From CAMEON01 sp045602325 (GTDB lineage Bacteria; Bacillota; Clostridia; Oscillospirales; CAG-272), in the NCBI GenBank assembly GCA_045602325.1, contig JAZSBH010000171.1:1-32804 (forward strand): DNA of 32,804 bases, read 5' to 3'. Below, piece by piece: positions 23,846 through 31,618 of this stretch. Below the pieces are notes generated by a model that worked only from the letters and a program-made list of their open reading frames with translations, was not told the DNA's origin and searched no databases. Position numbers and translations under genes: made by a program. Each line of letters opens with the position of its first letter. The stretch's first letter is position 1.

Positions 23846-23997
23846 TGAGGCCCCCTCTGGGAGGGGGCTCCGCGCAGCGGTGGGGGAGCCCGCGTGCATA
23901 AAGCGAAAAGCTCTTTTCCGATAAAGAGAATTAGGCTTTTAGCTCGCGCAATCTCCCTCAGTCACTTCGTGACAGCTCCCTCCCGGAGGGAGCCTCA
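23846..23997. repeat. MITE-like element with 20-bp terminal inverted repeats
   Basis: The ends TGAGGCCCCCTCTGGGAGGG (23846-23865) and the inverted copy at 23978-23997 agree at 18 of 20 positions. Inside are GTCACTTCGTGAC and CTCCGCGCAGCGGTGGGGGAG motifs. The 152-bp element codes for nothing. Similar GAGGGAGCC / CACTTCGTGACAGCTCCCTC elements are familiar from gut Oscillospiraceae-type genomes. It fills most of the gap 23802-24105. Confidence 0.75.
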
Positions 23998-24069
23998 AGG
24001 CTGTGCCAATCCACCGACAAACCCAAATTTGAATATGTAAAGAAAAACATGCAATCGATAAGCACCGAC

Positions 24070-24104
24070 AAACGGGTCGGAGGCACACGTCCTCCGACCC
24101 GTTT
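24070..24104. terminator. strong hairpin, probable terminator of the DUF4317 gene
   Basis: AAACGGGTCGGAGG (24070-24083) pairs with CCTCCGACCCGTTT (24091-24104). The 14-bp stem lies directly past the stop codon on the minus strand. The T-run after it (TTTGT) is short. Confidence 0.75.
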
Positions 24105-24105
24105 A

Positions 24106-25251
24106 TTATGATTCTTCCTCGGCCTCGATGCGAACATCGATTCCGTTGACCTCCACGCCGTTATCGGCACGGACGAGGACATACTTGACGCCGTCGATGA
24201 TCCGCGTTTCCACCAGATCGGTGCGGGCGGGATTGACCTTGATGACCACGTCGGGGGTGCGGACCTCAAACTTGTTGGTATCCACGATGTTGCGGGGGGA
24301 AAGGGCGGCATTCTGACCAAAGCCCTTGTCAAACTTCTCCTCAAACTGCTCAATGTTCTCCTCGGGCACACCGCAGAAGCCCAGCATATCCCGGATGACG
24401 TACTTGTCCACGGTCAGGGGCTCGGGCTCCTTGGAGATCTTGTGGTCCTCCATGGCTTGGTTGAGCTGGGCGTGGACCGAGCGGATGACAGGCAAGGAGC
24501 AGGCCTCCCCCGTAGAGTCGGCCAGAACCGAACGGAAGGTCTCCTTCTGCTCTGTGGCGGGCATGGGAAGCTCGCCCGTGTTGAAGATGGCATCAGTGAA
24601 TTCCTTGTGGCTGTTGTCGGTGGCGCGGGTGTAGTAGAGGGCGCCGTAGAGGTTGGTGGAGCGGTTATCAAAGGCCGGGAACATAAAGCCCAGGGCAGGA
24701 GGGGAGATCACTGAATCCGCCACCACGTTGCGGAAGCAGTTTTCCCGGACGTAGTAACTCAAAGTAGGCTTGGCCATCTTGATAGGACAGACGGCACAGA
24801 GGATGTAGCGGAACATTTCACTCGATTCGTCGTCCTTTGCACCGTCCTTGCGGTAGGTGAAGACGTCGTAGCAGTCGTAGGCCAGAAGGATCATGTAGTT
24901 CCCTTCCAGCTCCAGGCTGTCAATGATCTTTTTGTAGAAGCTGTGGATGACCTCCTCGTCCTGGAGGGCGGTCTCGCGGAGGTTGCAGAGGAGCTTATGC
25001 TCGGGGGATTCCATAACCTGCCTAGTGGTGAAATTGATGTCGATCAGGTTGGTATCCACCTTACCCGACAGGGTCTTTTTCAGCAAGGACAGAATCTCGT
25101 CAGCCTCGGTCTCGGTCATCATGGCCACCGACTGATCCATCTCGGAGATGATCTCCCGCTTTTCGTTGACGTAGGCACCGCGGATGCGGCTGATACTGGT
25201 CTTATCGGCGCGGAAGCGTCTCCGCAGCTCGGCTATTTCTTTATCGTTCAT
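24106..25251 (-). CDS. DUF4317 domain-containing protein
   Basis: The 381-residue cytoplasmic protein begins MNDKEIAELRRRFRADKTSI, then shows RIRGAYVNEKREIISEMDQS, a VCPIKMAKPTLSYYV middle part and a GFMFPAFDNRSTNLYGALYY segment that match the family pattern. The family is widespread in Clostridia, soluble and of unknown function. The frame extends 55 codons upstream into promoter DNA; the ATG at 25251 is chosen because of AGAGAGGT upstream and a TTTACA-N17-TATAAT promoter at 25285-25313. It is monocistronic and divergent from tyrS. Confidence 0.9.
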   Translation of the reverse strand: MNDKEIAELRRRFRADKTSISRIRGAYVNEKREIISEMDQSVAMMTETEADEILSLLKKTLSGKVDTNLIDINFTTRQVMESPEHKLLCNLRETALQDEEVIHSFYKKIIDSLELEGNYMILLAYDCYDVFTYRKDGAKDDESSEMFRYILCAVCPIKMAKPTLSYYVRENCFRNVVADSVISPPALGFMFPAFDNRSTNLYGALYYTRATDNSHKEFTDAIFNTGELPMPATEQKETFRSVLADSTGEACSLPVIRSVHAQLNQAMEDHKISKEPEPLTVDKYVIRDMLGFCGVPEENIEQFEEKFDKGFGQNAALSPRNIVDTNKFEVRTPDVVIKVNPARTDLVETRIIDGVKYVLVRADNGVEVNGIDVRIEAEEES

Positions 25252-25284
25252 GGGGGTATATACCTCTCTTTTCGGAATGGGACT

Positions 25285-25313
25285 ATTATAACACGAAATT
25301 GGAATTTTGTAAA
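25285..25313 (-). promoter_or_regulatory. promoter of the DUF4317 gene
   Basis: TTTACA (25308-25313), a 17-base spacer and TATAAT (25285-25290) on the minus strand. Confidence 0.85.
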
Positions 25314-25405
25314 GGCATCTGCAAAAATCCATGACATTTTTCGCCCTTTTTCGTACACAGCGGCAAATCCATATAAATATTTCTATCCATAAATAGAAAA
25401 AGCAC

Positions 25406-25434
25406 TTGACAACCATGGCTATTTATGATAAAAT
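25406..25434 (+). promoter_or_regulatory. promoter of tyrS
   Basis: TTGACA (25406-25411), a 17-base spacer and TAAAAT (25429-25434). Only about 30 nt separate the start site from the ATG, so there is no room for a T-box leader. Confidence 0.85.
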
Positions 25435-25472
25435 ATATCGAATATATTTTGCAAGAAAAGGAAATTAAAACC

Positions 25473-26696
25473 ATGACCATTTACGACGAACTCGTTGCCC
25501 GCGGTCTGATTGCCCAGGTAACGAATGAAGAAGAAATAAAGGAGATGATCAACAACGGCAAGGCCACCTTCTACATTGGCTTTGACCCCACCGCTGATTC
25601 TCTCCACGTGGGTCACTTCATGGCGCTGTGCCTCATGAAGCGGCTTCAGATGGCGGGCAACAAGCCTGTGGTGCTCATCGGCGGCGGCACCGCCATGATC
25701 GGTGATCCTTCGGGTCGCACCGACATGAGATCTATGATGACTCGCGAGACTATCCAGCACAACTGCGACTGCTTCAAAAAGCAGATGGAGCGTTTTATTG
25801 ACTTCGGCGAAGGCAAGGCCATCATGGTCAACAACGCCGACTGGCTCCTGGATCTCAACTATGTTGATGTGCTCCGCGAGGTGGGCGCCTGCTTCTCTGT
25901 CAACAACATGCTCCGCGCCGAGTGTTACAAGCAGAGAATGGAGAAGGGTCTGTCCTTCCTGGAGTTCAACTACATGATCATGCAGTCCTACGACTTCTAC
26001 TATCTGTACCAGAAGTACGGCTGCAACATGCAGTTCGGCGGTAACGACCAGTGGTCCAACATGCTGGGCGGTACCGAGCTGATCCGCCGTAAGCTGGGCG
26101 AGGACGCCCACGCCATGACCATTACCCTGCTCCTCAACTCCGAGGGCAAGAAGATGGGTAAGACCGCCAGCGGTGCGGTTTGGCTGGATCCCAAGAAGAC
26201 CACTCCCTACGACTTCTACCAGTACTGGAGAAACGTGGAGGATGCCGACGTTCTCAAGTGCATCCGCATGCTGACCTTCCTTCCCGTGGAGGAGATTGAC
26301 AAAATGGACAACTGGGAGGGCTCTCAGCTCAACGAAGCCAAGGACATTCTGGCCTATGAGCTGACCAAGCTGGTTCACGGCGACGAGGAGGCTGACAAGG
26401 CCCGCTCTGCCGCTAAGTCCCTGTTCGGCGGCGGCGACGGTGCCAACGCACCTGTGCTGACCCTCGCTCCCGAGGACTTCTACATGGACGGCCGCTGTGA
26501 CGTGCCCACCATGCTGGTGAAGGCCGGCTTTGCCAAGTCCAAGTCCGAGGCGCGCCAAGCCATTCAGCAGGGCGGCGTAACCCTGGACGGTGAGAAGGTC
26601 ACCGATCCCCGCACCACCTTCGCTCCCGCTGATCTCGGCGAGGGAAAGATGCTCCGTAAGGGTAAGAAAAATTTCGTGAAGGTCATTGCGGGTTAG
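25473..26696 (+). CDS. tyrS: tyrosine--tRNA ligase
   Basis: The 407-residue class I synthetase charges tRNA-Tyr. HVGH (45-48, in GFDPTADSLHVGHF) is the HIGH motif and KMGKT (227-231) the KMSKS-type motif. GDPSGRTDMR and FGGNDQWSNM line the tyrosine and ATP site. The C-terminal S4 RNA-binding domain (about 340-407) ends in GKKNFVKVIAG. AAAAGGAAA precedes the ATG at 25473; an in-frame start at 25425 lies inside the promoter. Many Firmicute tyrS genes have a T-box; this one does not. A repeat with a terminator-like hairpin follows at 26701-26757. Confidence 0.97.
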   Translation: MTIYDELVARGLIAQVTNEEEIKEMINNGKATFYIGFDPTADSLHVGHFMALCLMKRLQMAGNKPVVLIGGGTAMIGDPSGRTDMRSMMTRETIQHNCDCFKKQMERFIDFGEGKAIMVNNADWLLDLNYVDVLREVGACFSVNNMLRAECYKQRMEKGLSFLEFNYMIMQSYDFYYLYQKYGCNMQFGGNDQWSNMLGGTELIRRKLGEDAHAMTITLLLNSEGKKMGKTASGAVWLDPKKTTPYDFYQYWRNVEDADVLKCIRMLTFLPVEEIDKMDNWEGSQLNEAKDILAYELTKLVHGDEEADKARSAAKSLFGGGDGANAPVLTLAPEDFYMDGRCDVPTMLVKAGFAKSKSEARQAIQQGGVTLDGEKVTDPRTTFAPADLGEGKMLRKGKKNFVKVIAG

Positions 26697-26700
26697 GAGT

Positions 26701-26762
26701 GCGCTTGGGGCTCTGCCCCAAACCCCGCTTAAGAACTTTTTGCAAAAAGTTCTTAAGAATCT
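26701..26762. repeat. dispersed palindromic repeat, copy 1 (after tyrS)
   Basis: TTGGGGC-TCT-GCCCCAA (26705-26721) is followed by AACCCCGC and a perfect hairpin CTTAAGAACTTTTT-GC-AAAAAGTTCTTAAG (26728-26757). Two further copies follow pheS and pheT. It probably terminates tyrS transcription. Confidence 0.75.
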
Positions 26763-26790
26763 CAAAAAACTCCATAATAATATCCAATGC

Positions 26791-27090
26791 TACGATGAGG
26801 TTCGCCCCCGTCAAGGACAAGTCGAACAGAGAAATACCGTCCCCCTGCGGGTGGCTGAAAGCGGTATGGGCTTGTGACGGCGGCATTTCGCCTCGGAGCT
26901 GACGCGGTTAAGTATTCCCACGGGAGTATGCGTAGCCCTGTCCGGTGGAACACCGTTATTTGTTCAATATAAGGTGTCGTTCCCTGCTACAGCGGAACGG
27001 AAACCGGGTGGTACCGCGGGAGAACTCCCGTCCCAGTTTATTCGGATAGGTGTATCATTTATCCGTCCATGGGGCGGGAGTCTCTTTTCG
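26791..27090 (+). promoter_or_regulatory. T-box riboswitch leader of pheST
   Basis: The leader starts at about GATGAGG (26794-26800). Stem I pairs CCGTC/GACGG, ACAAG/CTTGT and ATACCG/CGGTAT around the typical distal segment CAGAGAA ... GGTGGCTGAAAG. The specifier loop reads ATTTCG (26885-26890), giving TTC (or TTT), a Phe codon, which agrees with the downstream genes. The T-box itself is GGGTGGTACCGCG (27005-27017). The terminator pairs ACTCCCGTCCC (27023-27033) with GGGGCGGGAGT (27071-27081) and runs into CTCTTTTCG. Uncharged tRNA-Phe is expected to stabilise the antiterminator and turn the operon on. Confidence 0.95.
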
Positions 27091-27149
27091 TCCCCTTGGG
27101 CAATCATATTTTTGTTTTTTATACGAAGTTTTTGAAACCTTGATCTCCC

Positions 27150-27197
27150 GTAGGGGCGTTCTGTGAACGCCCGCGGGCGCACACAGTGCGCCCCTAC
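27150..27197. repeat. twin perfect hairpin (REP-like) element
   Basis: GTAGGGGCG...CGCCCCTAC ends enclose two adjacent perfect hairpins: GGGCGTTC-TGT-GAACGCCC (27154-27172) and GGGCGCAC-ACA-GTGCGCCC (27175-27193). It lies between the T-box terminator and pheS. Similar GTAGGGGCG palindromes are common in gut Clostridia. Confidence 0.75.
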
Positions 27198-27258
27198 AAC
27201 CGGCATAATCAATGGCTTGAATTGAGTGAGTACAACACGAAAGGAAATACAAATCATC

Positions 27259-28278
27259 ATGAGCATGAAAGAAAATTTGGAACAGATCAGAAGTGAGGCT
27301 TTGGCCGCCATTGCAGCGGACGGCGCCGATCTGGAAGCACTCCGGGTCAAGTACCTGGGTAAAAAGGGCGAGCTGACTGCCGTTCTGCGCGGCATGGGTC
27401 AACTGACTCCCGAGGAGCGTCCCGTCGTTGGTCAGATCGCCAATGAGGTTCGCGCCGACATTGAGAACGCCATGGCCGCCCGCAAGGAGATCCTGGCCGC
27501 ACAGGCTTTGGAGCAGCAGCTCAAGGCCGAAAAGCTGGACGTGACCATGCCCGGCTCTGCCGCCAAGATGGGTCACGTGCATCCCCTGAACCTGGTTCAG
27601 CGCGACCTGGAGGACATCTTCATCGGTCTGGGCTTCTCCATCGTGGAGGGTCCCGAGGTAGAGTACGACTACTACAACTTCCAGGCCTTGAATATTCCCG
27701 AGGAGCATCCTGCGCGTGACACCCAGGATACCTTCTACATCACCGAAAACATCCTGCTCCGCACACAGACCTCCTCTGTCCAGGCGCGGACCATGGAAAT
27801 GCAGAAGCCTCCCATCCGCATCATCTCCCCCGGCCGCGTGTACCGTTCCGACGCCATGGACGCCACCCACTCCCCTCTGTTCCATCAGTTGGAGGGTCTG
27901 GTGATCGACAAGGGCATCACCATGGGTGATCTCCGCGGCACCTTGGACACCTTCGCCAAGCAGGAGTTCGGCTCCGACACCCGCATCCGCTTCCGTCCCC
28001 ACCACTTCCCCTTCACTGAGCCCTCGGCCGAGGTGGATATCTCCTGCTTCGTCTGCGGCGGCAAGGGCTGCCGTCTCTGCAAGAACGAGGGCTGGATCGA
28101 GATCCTGGGCGCGGGCATGGTACATCCCCACGTTTTGGAGATGGGCGGCATTGATCCCACCGTATACAGCGGCTTTGCCTTCGGTCTGGGCGTGGAGCGT
28201 ATCGCCATGCTGAAGTATCACATCGACGACATCCGTCACCTCTACGAGAACGACGTCCGCTTCCTCTCGCAGTTCTAA
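27259..28278 (+). CDS. pheS: phenylalanine--tRNA ligase alpha subunit
   Basis: The 339-residue class II synthetase subunit has an N-terminal coiled-coil (about 1-85), motif 2 in RIISPGRVYRSDAMDATHSP and FRPHHFPFTEPSAEVDI, and motif 3 in GLGVERIAML. A Cys cluster CFVCGGKGCRLCKNEGW near residue 265 is typical of Firmicute PheS. The ATG at 27259 follows AAAGGAAA; an in-frame GTG at 27226 lacks such a site. It forms the heterotetramer with PheT and sits under the Phe T-box. Confidence 0.97.
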   Translation: MSMKENLEQIRSEALAAIAADGADLEALRVKYLGKKGELTAVLRGMGQLTPEERPVVGQIANEVRADIENAMAARKEILAAQALEQQLKAEKLDVTMPGSAAKMGHVHPLNLVQRDLEDIFIGLGFSIVEGPEVEYDYYNFQALNIPEEHPARDTQDTFYITENILLRTQTSSVQARTMEMQKPPIRIISPGRVYRSDAMDATHSPLFHQLEGLVIDKGITMGDLRGTLDTFAKQEFGSDTRIRFRPHHFPFTEPSAEVDISCFVCGGKGCRLCKNEGWIEILGAGMVHPHVLEMGGIDPTVYSGFAFGLGVERIAMLKYHIDDIRHLYENDVRFLSQF

Positions 28279-28290
28279 GGAGCGGGAGAA

Positions 28291-28345
28291 CGCTTGGGGC
28301 ACTGCCCCAAACCCCGCACGAGAAACTTTTAAAAAAAGTTTCCCG
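28291..28345. repeat. dispersed palindromic repeat, copy 2 (between pheS and pheT)
   Basis: TTGGGGC-ACT-GCCCCAA (28294-28310) and AACCCCGCACGA are followed by GAAACTTTTaaAAAAAGTTTC (28322-28342). The order of elements equals that after tyrS. Here the second hairpin stands inside an operon, 57 bp before the pheT start. Confidence 0.72.
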
Positions 28346-28398
28346 CGGCTCTTCCAAAACTTTCAAAACAAATATGTCTTAAAAGAAGGTATCATAAA

Positions 28399-30804
28399 AT
28401 GAATTTATCTATGAAATGGCTGGCGGATTACGTCAGCGTACAGGATATTGACATCCGCGACTACTGCGAAAAGCTGACCTATACCGGCTCCAAGGTGGAG
28501 GGGTATGAGGTTCTGGGCGACGATATTCAGAACGTGGTGGTGGCTCGCATCGTGAAGATGGAGCGTCACCCCGACTCGGATCATCTTTTCATCTGCCAGA
28601 TGGACTGCGGTGCCGCCGCTGACGGCATTCAGCAGATCGTGACCGGTGCCCAGAATGTTTTCGAGGGCGCCATCGTTCCCGCCGCTCTGCCCGTGGCGCA
28701 CCTGCCCGGCGATATCACCATCAAGGCGGGCAAGCTCCGCGGCGTGCCCTCCAACGGCATGCTCTGCTCCTTCGGGGAGATGAACCTGACCGAGCACGAC
28801 TGCCCCGGCAAGGAGGCCAACGGCATTCTGATCTTGGGTGAGGAATACGCCGACAAGATCGGTATGGACATCCGCGAGGCGCTGGATCTGAACGACACCG
28901 TGGTGGAATTCGAGATCACCTCCAACCGTCCCGACTGTCTGTCCGTCATCGGTCTGGCCCGCGAGACCGCCGTCTCCTTTGGCCGTCCTTTGAACCTGCA
29001 CACCCCCGAGGTCAAGGGTGCAAACGACGGCGACAAGATCGAGAACTATTTGACCGTGGGCATCGAGGCACCCGATCTCTGCTATCGCTACTCTGCCCGC
29101 GTGGTGAAGAACGTGAGAATCGCTCCCTCCCCCATGTGGATGCGCCGCCGCCTCCGCGCCGCCGGTGTCCGTCCCATCAACAACATCGTGGACATCACCA
29201 ACTACGTCATGCTGGAGTACGGTCAGCCCATGCATGCTTTCGACTACACCATGCTGGACGGTGCCGCCATCCGCGTGCGCCGCGCCGCTGACGGTGAGTG
29301 CTTCAAGTCTCTGGATGACGTGGATCACGTGCTGGATTCCTCCATGCTGGTGATTGCCGACGAGAAGAAGGCCTGCGCTCTGGCCGGTGTCATGGGCGGT
29401 GCCAACAGCGAGATCAAGGACGGCACAACCACCGTGGTCTTTGAGTCTGCCTGCTTCCTGGGCTCCTCTGTCCGTGTGACCGCCAAGAAGAACAAGATGC
29501 GTACCGAGTCCTCCGCCCGCTTCGAGAAGGAGCTGGATCCCGAGAACACCATGCCCGCTCTGCAGAGAGCCTGCGAGCTGGTTGAGCTGCTGGGCGCCGG
29601 CGACGTGGTGGACGGCATCATTGACTGCTACCCCACCCACAAGCCCGAGGTGCGCATTCCCCTGGAGGTGGAGCGCATGAACAAGTTCCTAGGTGTAGAA
29701 TTGTCCCGCGAGTACATGGTGGACGTTCTGAAGCAGCTGGAGTGCCGCATTGAGGGCAATACGATTATTCCTCCCTCCTTCCGCGGCGACCTGCTCAGCA
29801 TGAACGACATTGCCGAGGAGATCATCCGTATCTACGGCTACAACGAGATCAAGGCCACCTACATGAACGCCGAGACCACCCAGGGCGGCCGCAATCCCAA
29901 GCAGGCCTTTGAGGTAGCGCTGGATCGCGCTCTGTACGGCATGGGTCTTGATCAGATCCAGACCTTCTCCTTTATCTCCCCCAAGTTCTACGACCGTATC
30001 CGCATGCCCGCCGACAGCGCGCTCCGTAAGTCTGTGGTGATCTCCAACCCTCTGGGCGAGGACACCTCGGTCATGCGTACCACCGCTCTCCCCTCCATGC
30101 TGGAGGTTCTGGAGCGGAACAACAACTTCTCCAACGAAAACGTCCGTCTCTTTGAGGACGCTACCGTCTATATCCCCGCTGACAACAGTACCGATCTGCC
30201 CGCCGAAAAGAAGGTTTTGACCCTCGGTATGTACGGCGGTGTGGACTTCTACGCCATGAAGGGTGTGATCGAGAACATTCTGACCCTGGCTCGCATCAAG
30301 GATGCCACCTTCACCGCTTGCGACAGCGATCCCGCTTACCATCCCGGCCGTTGCGCCAAGGTGCTGACCGAGGACGGCGTCGAGCTGGGCATCTTCGGTC
30401 AGATCCATCCCGTGGTTGCCAACGATTACGGCTTCAATCAGCCCGTCTACTGCGCCGCCATTGATTTTGAAGCTCTGTGGGCACACACCAACACGATCAT
30501 CGACTACAAGCCTCTGCCCAAGTTCCCCGCCACCACCCGTGACTTTTCCTTCATCTGCCCCGAGGAGATGGAAGTGGGCTCGGTCATGGCGGTCATGCGC
30601 AAGGCCGGCGGCAAGTTGGTGGAGAACGTGGCTCTGTTCGACATCTACCGCGGTGCTTCCATCGGTGAGGGCAACAAGTCGGTCGCGTTCCGCGTGACTC
30701 TCCGCGCCGCCGACAGAACCCTGACCGTCGAGGAAGCCGACAAGGCCTCCAAGAAGATCCTCAAGGATCTGGAATTCAAGCTGGGTCTGAAGCTGAGAGC
30801 CTAA
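28399..30804 (+). CDS. pheT: phenylalanine--tRNA ligase beta subunit
   Basis: The full-length 801-residue subunit has an EMAP/tRNA-binding domain (about 40-150, with HPDSDHLFICQMDCG and NGMLCSFGE), the B3/B4 editing domain (about 210-385, RPINNIVDITNYVMLEYGQP and ARFEKELDPENT), B5 (about 400-475), the catalytic-like core and a C-terminal ferredoxin-like anticodon-binding domain (about 705-801, KFPATTRDFSFICPEEMEVG, then VAFRVTLRAADRTLTVEEAD). AGAAGG lies 9 bases before the ATG. It is the second gene of the T-box operon, with a hairpin repeat between it and pheS. Confidence 0.97.
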   Translation: MNLSMKWLADYVSVQDIDIRDYCEKLTYTGSKVEGYEVLGDDIQNVVVARIVKMERHPDSDHLFICQMDCGAAADGIQQIVTGAQNVFEGAIVPAALPVAHLPGDITIKAGKLRGVPSNGMLCSFGEMNLTEHDCPGKEANGILILGEEYADKIGMDIREALDLNDTVVEFEITSNRPDCLSVIGLARETAVSFGRPLNLHTPEVKGANDGDKIENYLTVGIEAPDLCYRYSARVVKNVRIAPSPMWMRRRLRAAGVRPINNIVDITNYVMLEYGQPMHAFDYTMLDGAAIRVRRAADGECFKSLDDVDHVLDSSMLVIADEKKACALAGVMGGANSEIKDGTTTVVFESACFLGSSVRVTAKKNKMRTESSARFEKELDPENTMPALQRACELVELLGAGDVVDGIIDCYPTHKPEVRIPLEVERMNKFLGVELSREYMVDVLKQLECRIEGNTIIPPSFRGDLLSMNDIAEEIIRIYGYNEIKATYMNAETTQGGRNPKQAFEVALDRALYGMGLDQIQTFSFISPKFYDRIRMPADSALRKSVVISNPLGEDTSVMRTTALPSMLEVLERNNNFSNENVRLFEDATVYIPADNSTDLPAEKKVLTLGMYGGVDFYAMKGVIENILTLARIKDATFTACDSDPAYHPGRCAKVLTEDGVELGIFGQIHPVVANDYGFNQPVYCAAIDFEALWAHTNTIIDYKPLPKFPATTRDFSFICPEEMEVGSVMAVMRKAGGKLVENVALFDIYRGASIGEGNKSVAFRVTLRAADRTLTVEEADKASKKILKDLEFKLGLKLRA

Positions 30805-30860
30805 CCGGGACTATGCCCCGGTTACGCAAGAACCTTTTTGAAAAAAGGTTCTTGCCAATC
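30803..30860. repeat. dispersed palindromic repeat, copy 3 / terminator after pheT
   Basis: AACCGGG (30803-30809) pairs with CCCGGTT (30817-30823), overlapping the pheT stop codon, followed by GCAAGAACCTTTTTG-AAAAAAGGTTCTTGC (30826-30855). The sequence has drifted from copies 1 and 2 but the two-hairpin layout is kept. A further AAAACTTTTAAAAAAAG tract follows. Confidence 0.7.
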
Positions 30861-30902
30861 CCCAAAAACTTTTAAAAAAAGATTTTCAAGCAAGGATTTA
30901 TA

Positions 30903-31124
30903 ATGGAACAAGCAAAACTCGACCGTATCAACGAATTTGCCCGCCGCGTCAAGGCGGGGGAGACTCTGACCGAGGCTGAACTGGAGGAGCGTGCCGCTCT
31001 GCGCACCGAATACATTCGGGAATTCCGCGCCTCCATGACGGGTATTCTGGACAACACGGTGATCGTGCGTCCCGACGGTACCCGCGAGCAGGTCAAGGAC
31101 AAGAGTAAAGGCAAGAAATCGTGA
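30903..31124 (+). CDS. DUF896 / YnzC family small protein
   Basis: The 73-residue protein MEQAKLDRINEFARRVKAGE, followed by LTEAELEERAALRTEYIREF and a VRPDGT segment, matches the UPF0291 / YnzC pattern: a two-helix hairpin with a floppy C-terminal tail. The Bacillus subtilis relative lies in the SOS-controlled yneA region, but here the gene is coupled to tsaE instead. Its stop overlaps the tsaE GTG start (GTGA). The ribosome binding site is weak (AAGGATTTATA). Confidence 0.88.
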   Translation: MEQAKLDRINEFARRVKAGETLTEAELEERAALRTEYIREFRASMTGILDNTVIVRPDGTREQVKDKSKGKKS

Positions 31125-31618
31125 GTACGGCTATGCAAGAATTTGATTTTTTGAACACTTCCCTACCCGCTGAGATCACCACCCACACCCCCGAGGAGAC
31201 CGAGGCGGTGGGGGCGGCTCTGGCGCGGCTGATGGAAAGCACCTCTTCCCTCCCCACCTTCATTGCCATGTACGGCGATTTAGGTGTGGGTAAAACCGCC
31301 TTCGTACGGGGACTGGCCTCGGTCATGGCTCCCGGGCGGGCGGTGCGATCCCCCACCTTCGCGCTGGTCAACGAGTACCGCGTGGCGGGGAAAAAGCCCC
31401 TGTTTCACTTTGATATGTACCGCATCGAGTCGGAGGACGATCTCTGGTCCATTGGCTTTGAGGACTACCCCGACGCAGGGGTCTGCGTGGCCGAGTGGTG
31501 CGAGAAGATCCCCTTCGCTCTGCCTGACGTCTTCATTGAGGTGCGCATTGAAAAATGCCCGCCCGAGGTGGACAAGCGCATCATTCACATCGCAGTAAAG
31601 GAGGCACCGTTATGCTGA
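31121..31618 (+). CDS. tsaE: tRNA threonylcarbamoyladenosine biosynthesis ATPase TsaE
   Basis: The 165-residue P-loop protein works with TsaB and TsaD to make t6A37 on ANN-decoding tRNAs. Walker A GDLGVGKT lies at 52-59; the family motifs RSPTFALVNEY, LFHFDMYRIES and VCVAEWCEKIP are present. The start is a GTG that overlaps the upstream stop by 4 bases; an ATG four codons later (31133) is a possible alternative. The end overlaps tsaB by 7 bases. Confidence 0.95.
   Translation: MSTAMQEFDFLNTSLPAEITTHTPEETEAVGAALARLMESTSSLPTFIAMYGDLGVGKTAFVRGLASVMAPGRAVRSPTFALVNEYRVAGKKPLFHFDMYRIESEDDLWSIGFEDYPDAGVCVAEWCEKIPFALPDVFIEVRIEKCPPEVDKRIIHIAVKEAPLC

Noticed and set aside
25435..25472. T-box leader for tyrS
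   Set aside because: Only about 30 nt lie between promoter and start codon and no T-box sequence is present.
25419..26765. 448-codon minus-strand frame
   Set aside because: It is a shadow of tyrS caused by biased third-position codon use.
27055..28302. 415-codon minus-strand frame
   Set aside because: It is antisense to pheS and to the T-box terminator.
28405..29640. 411-codon minus-strand frame
   Set aside because: It is antisense to pheT and rich in His, Gly and Val as expected for a mirror frame.
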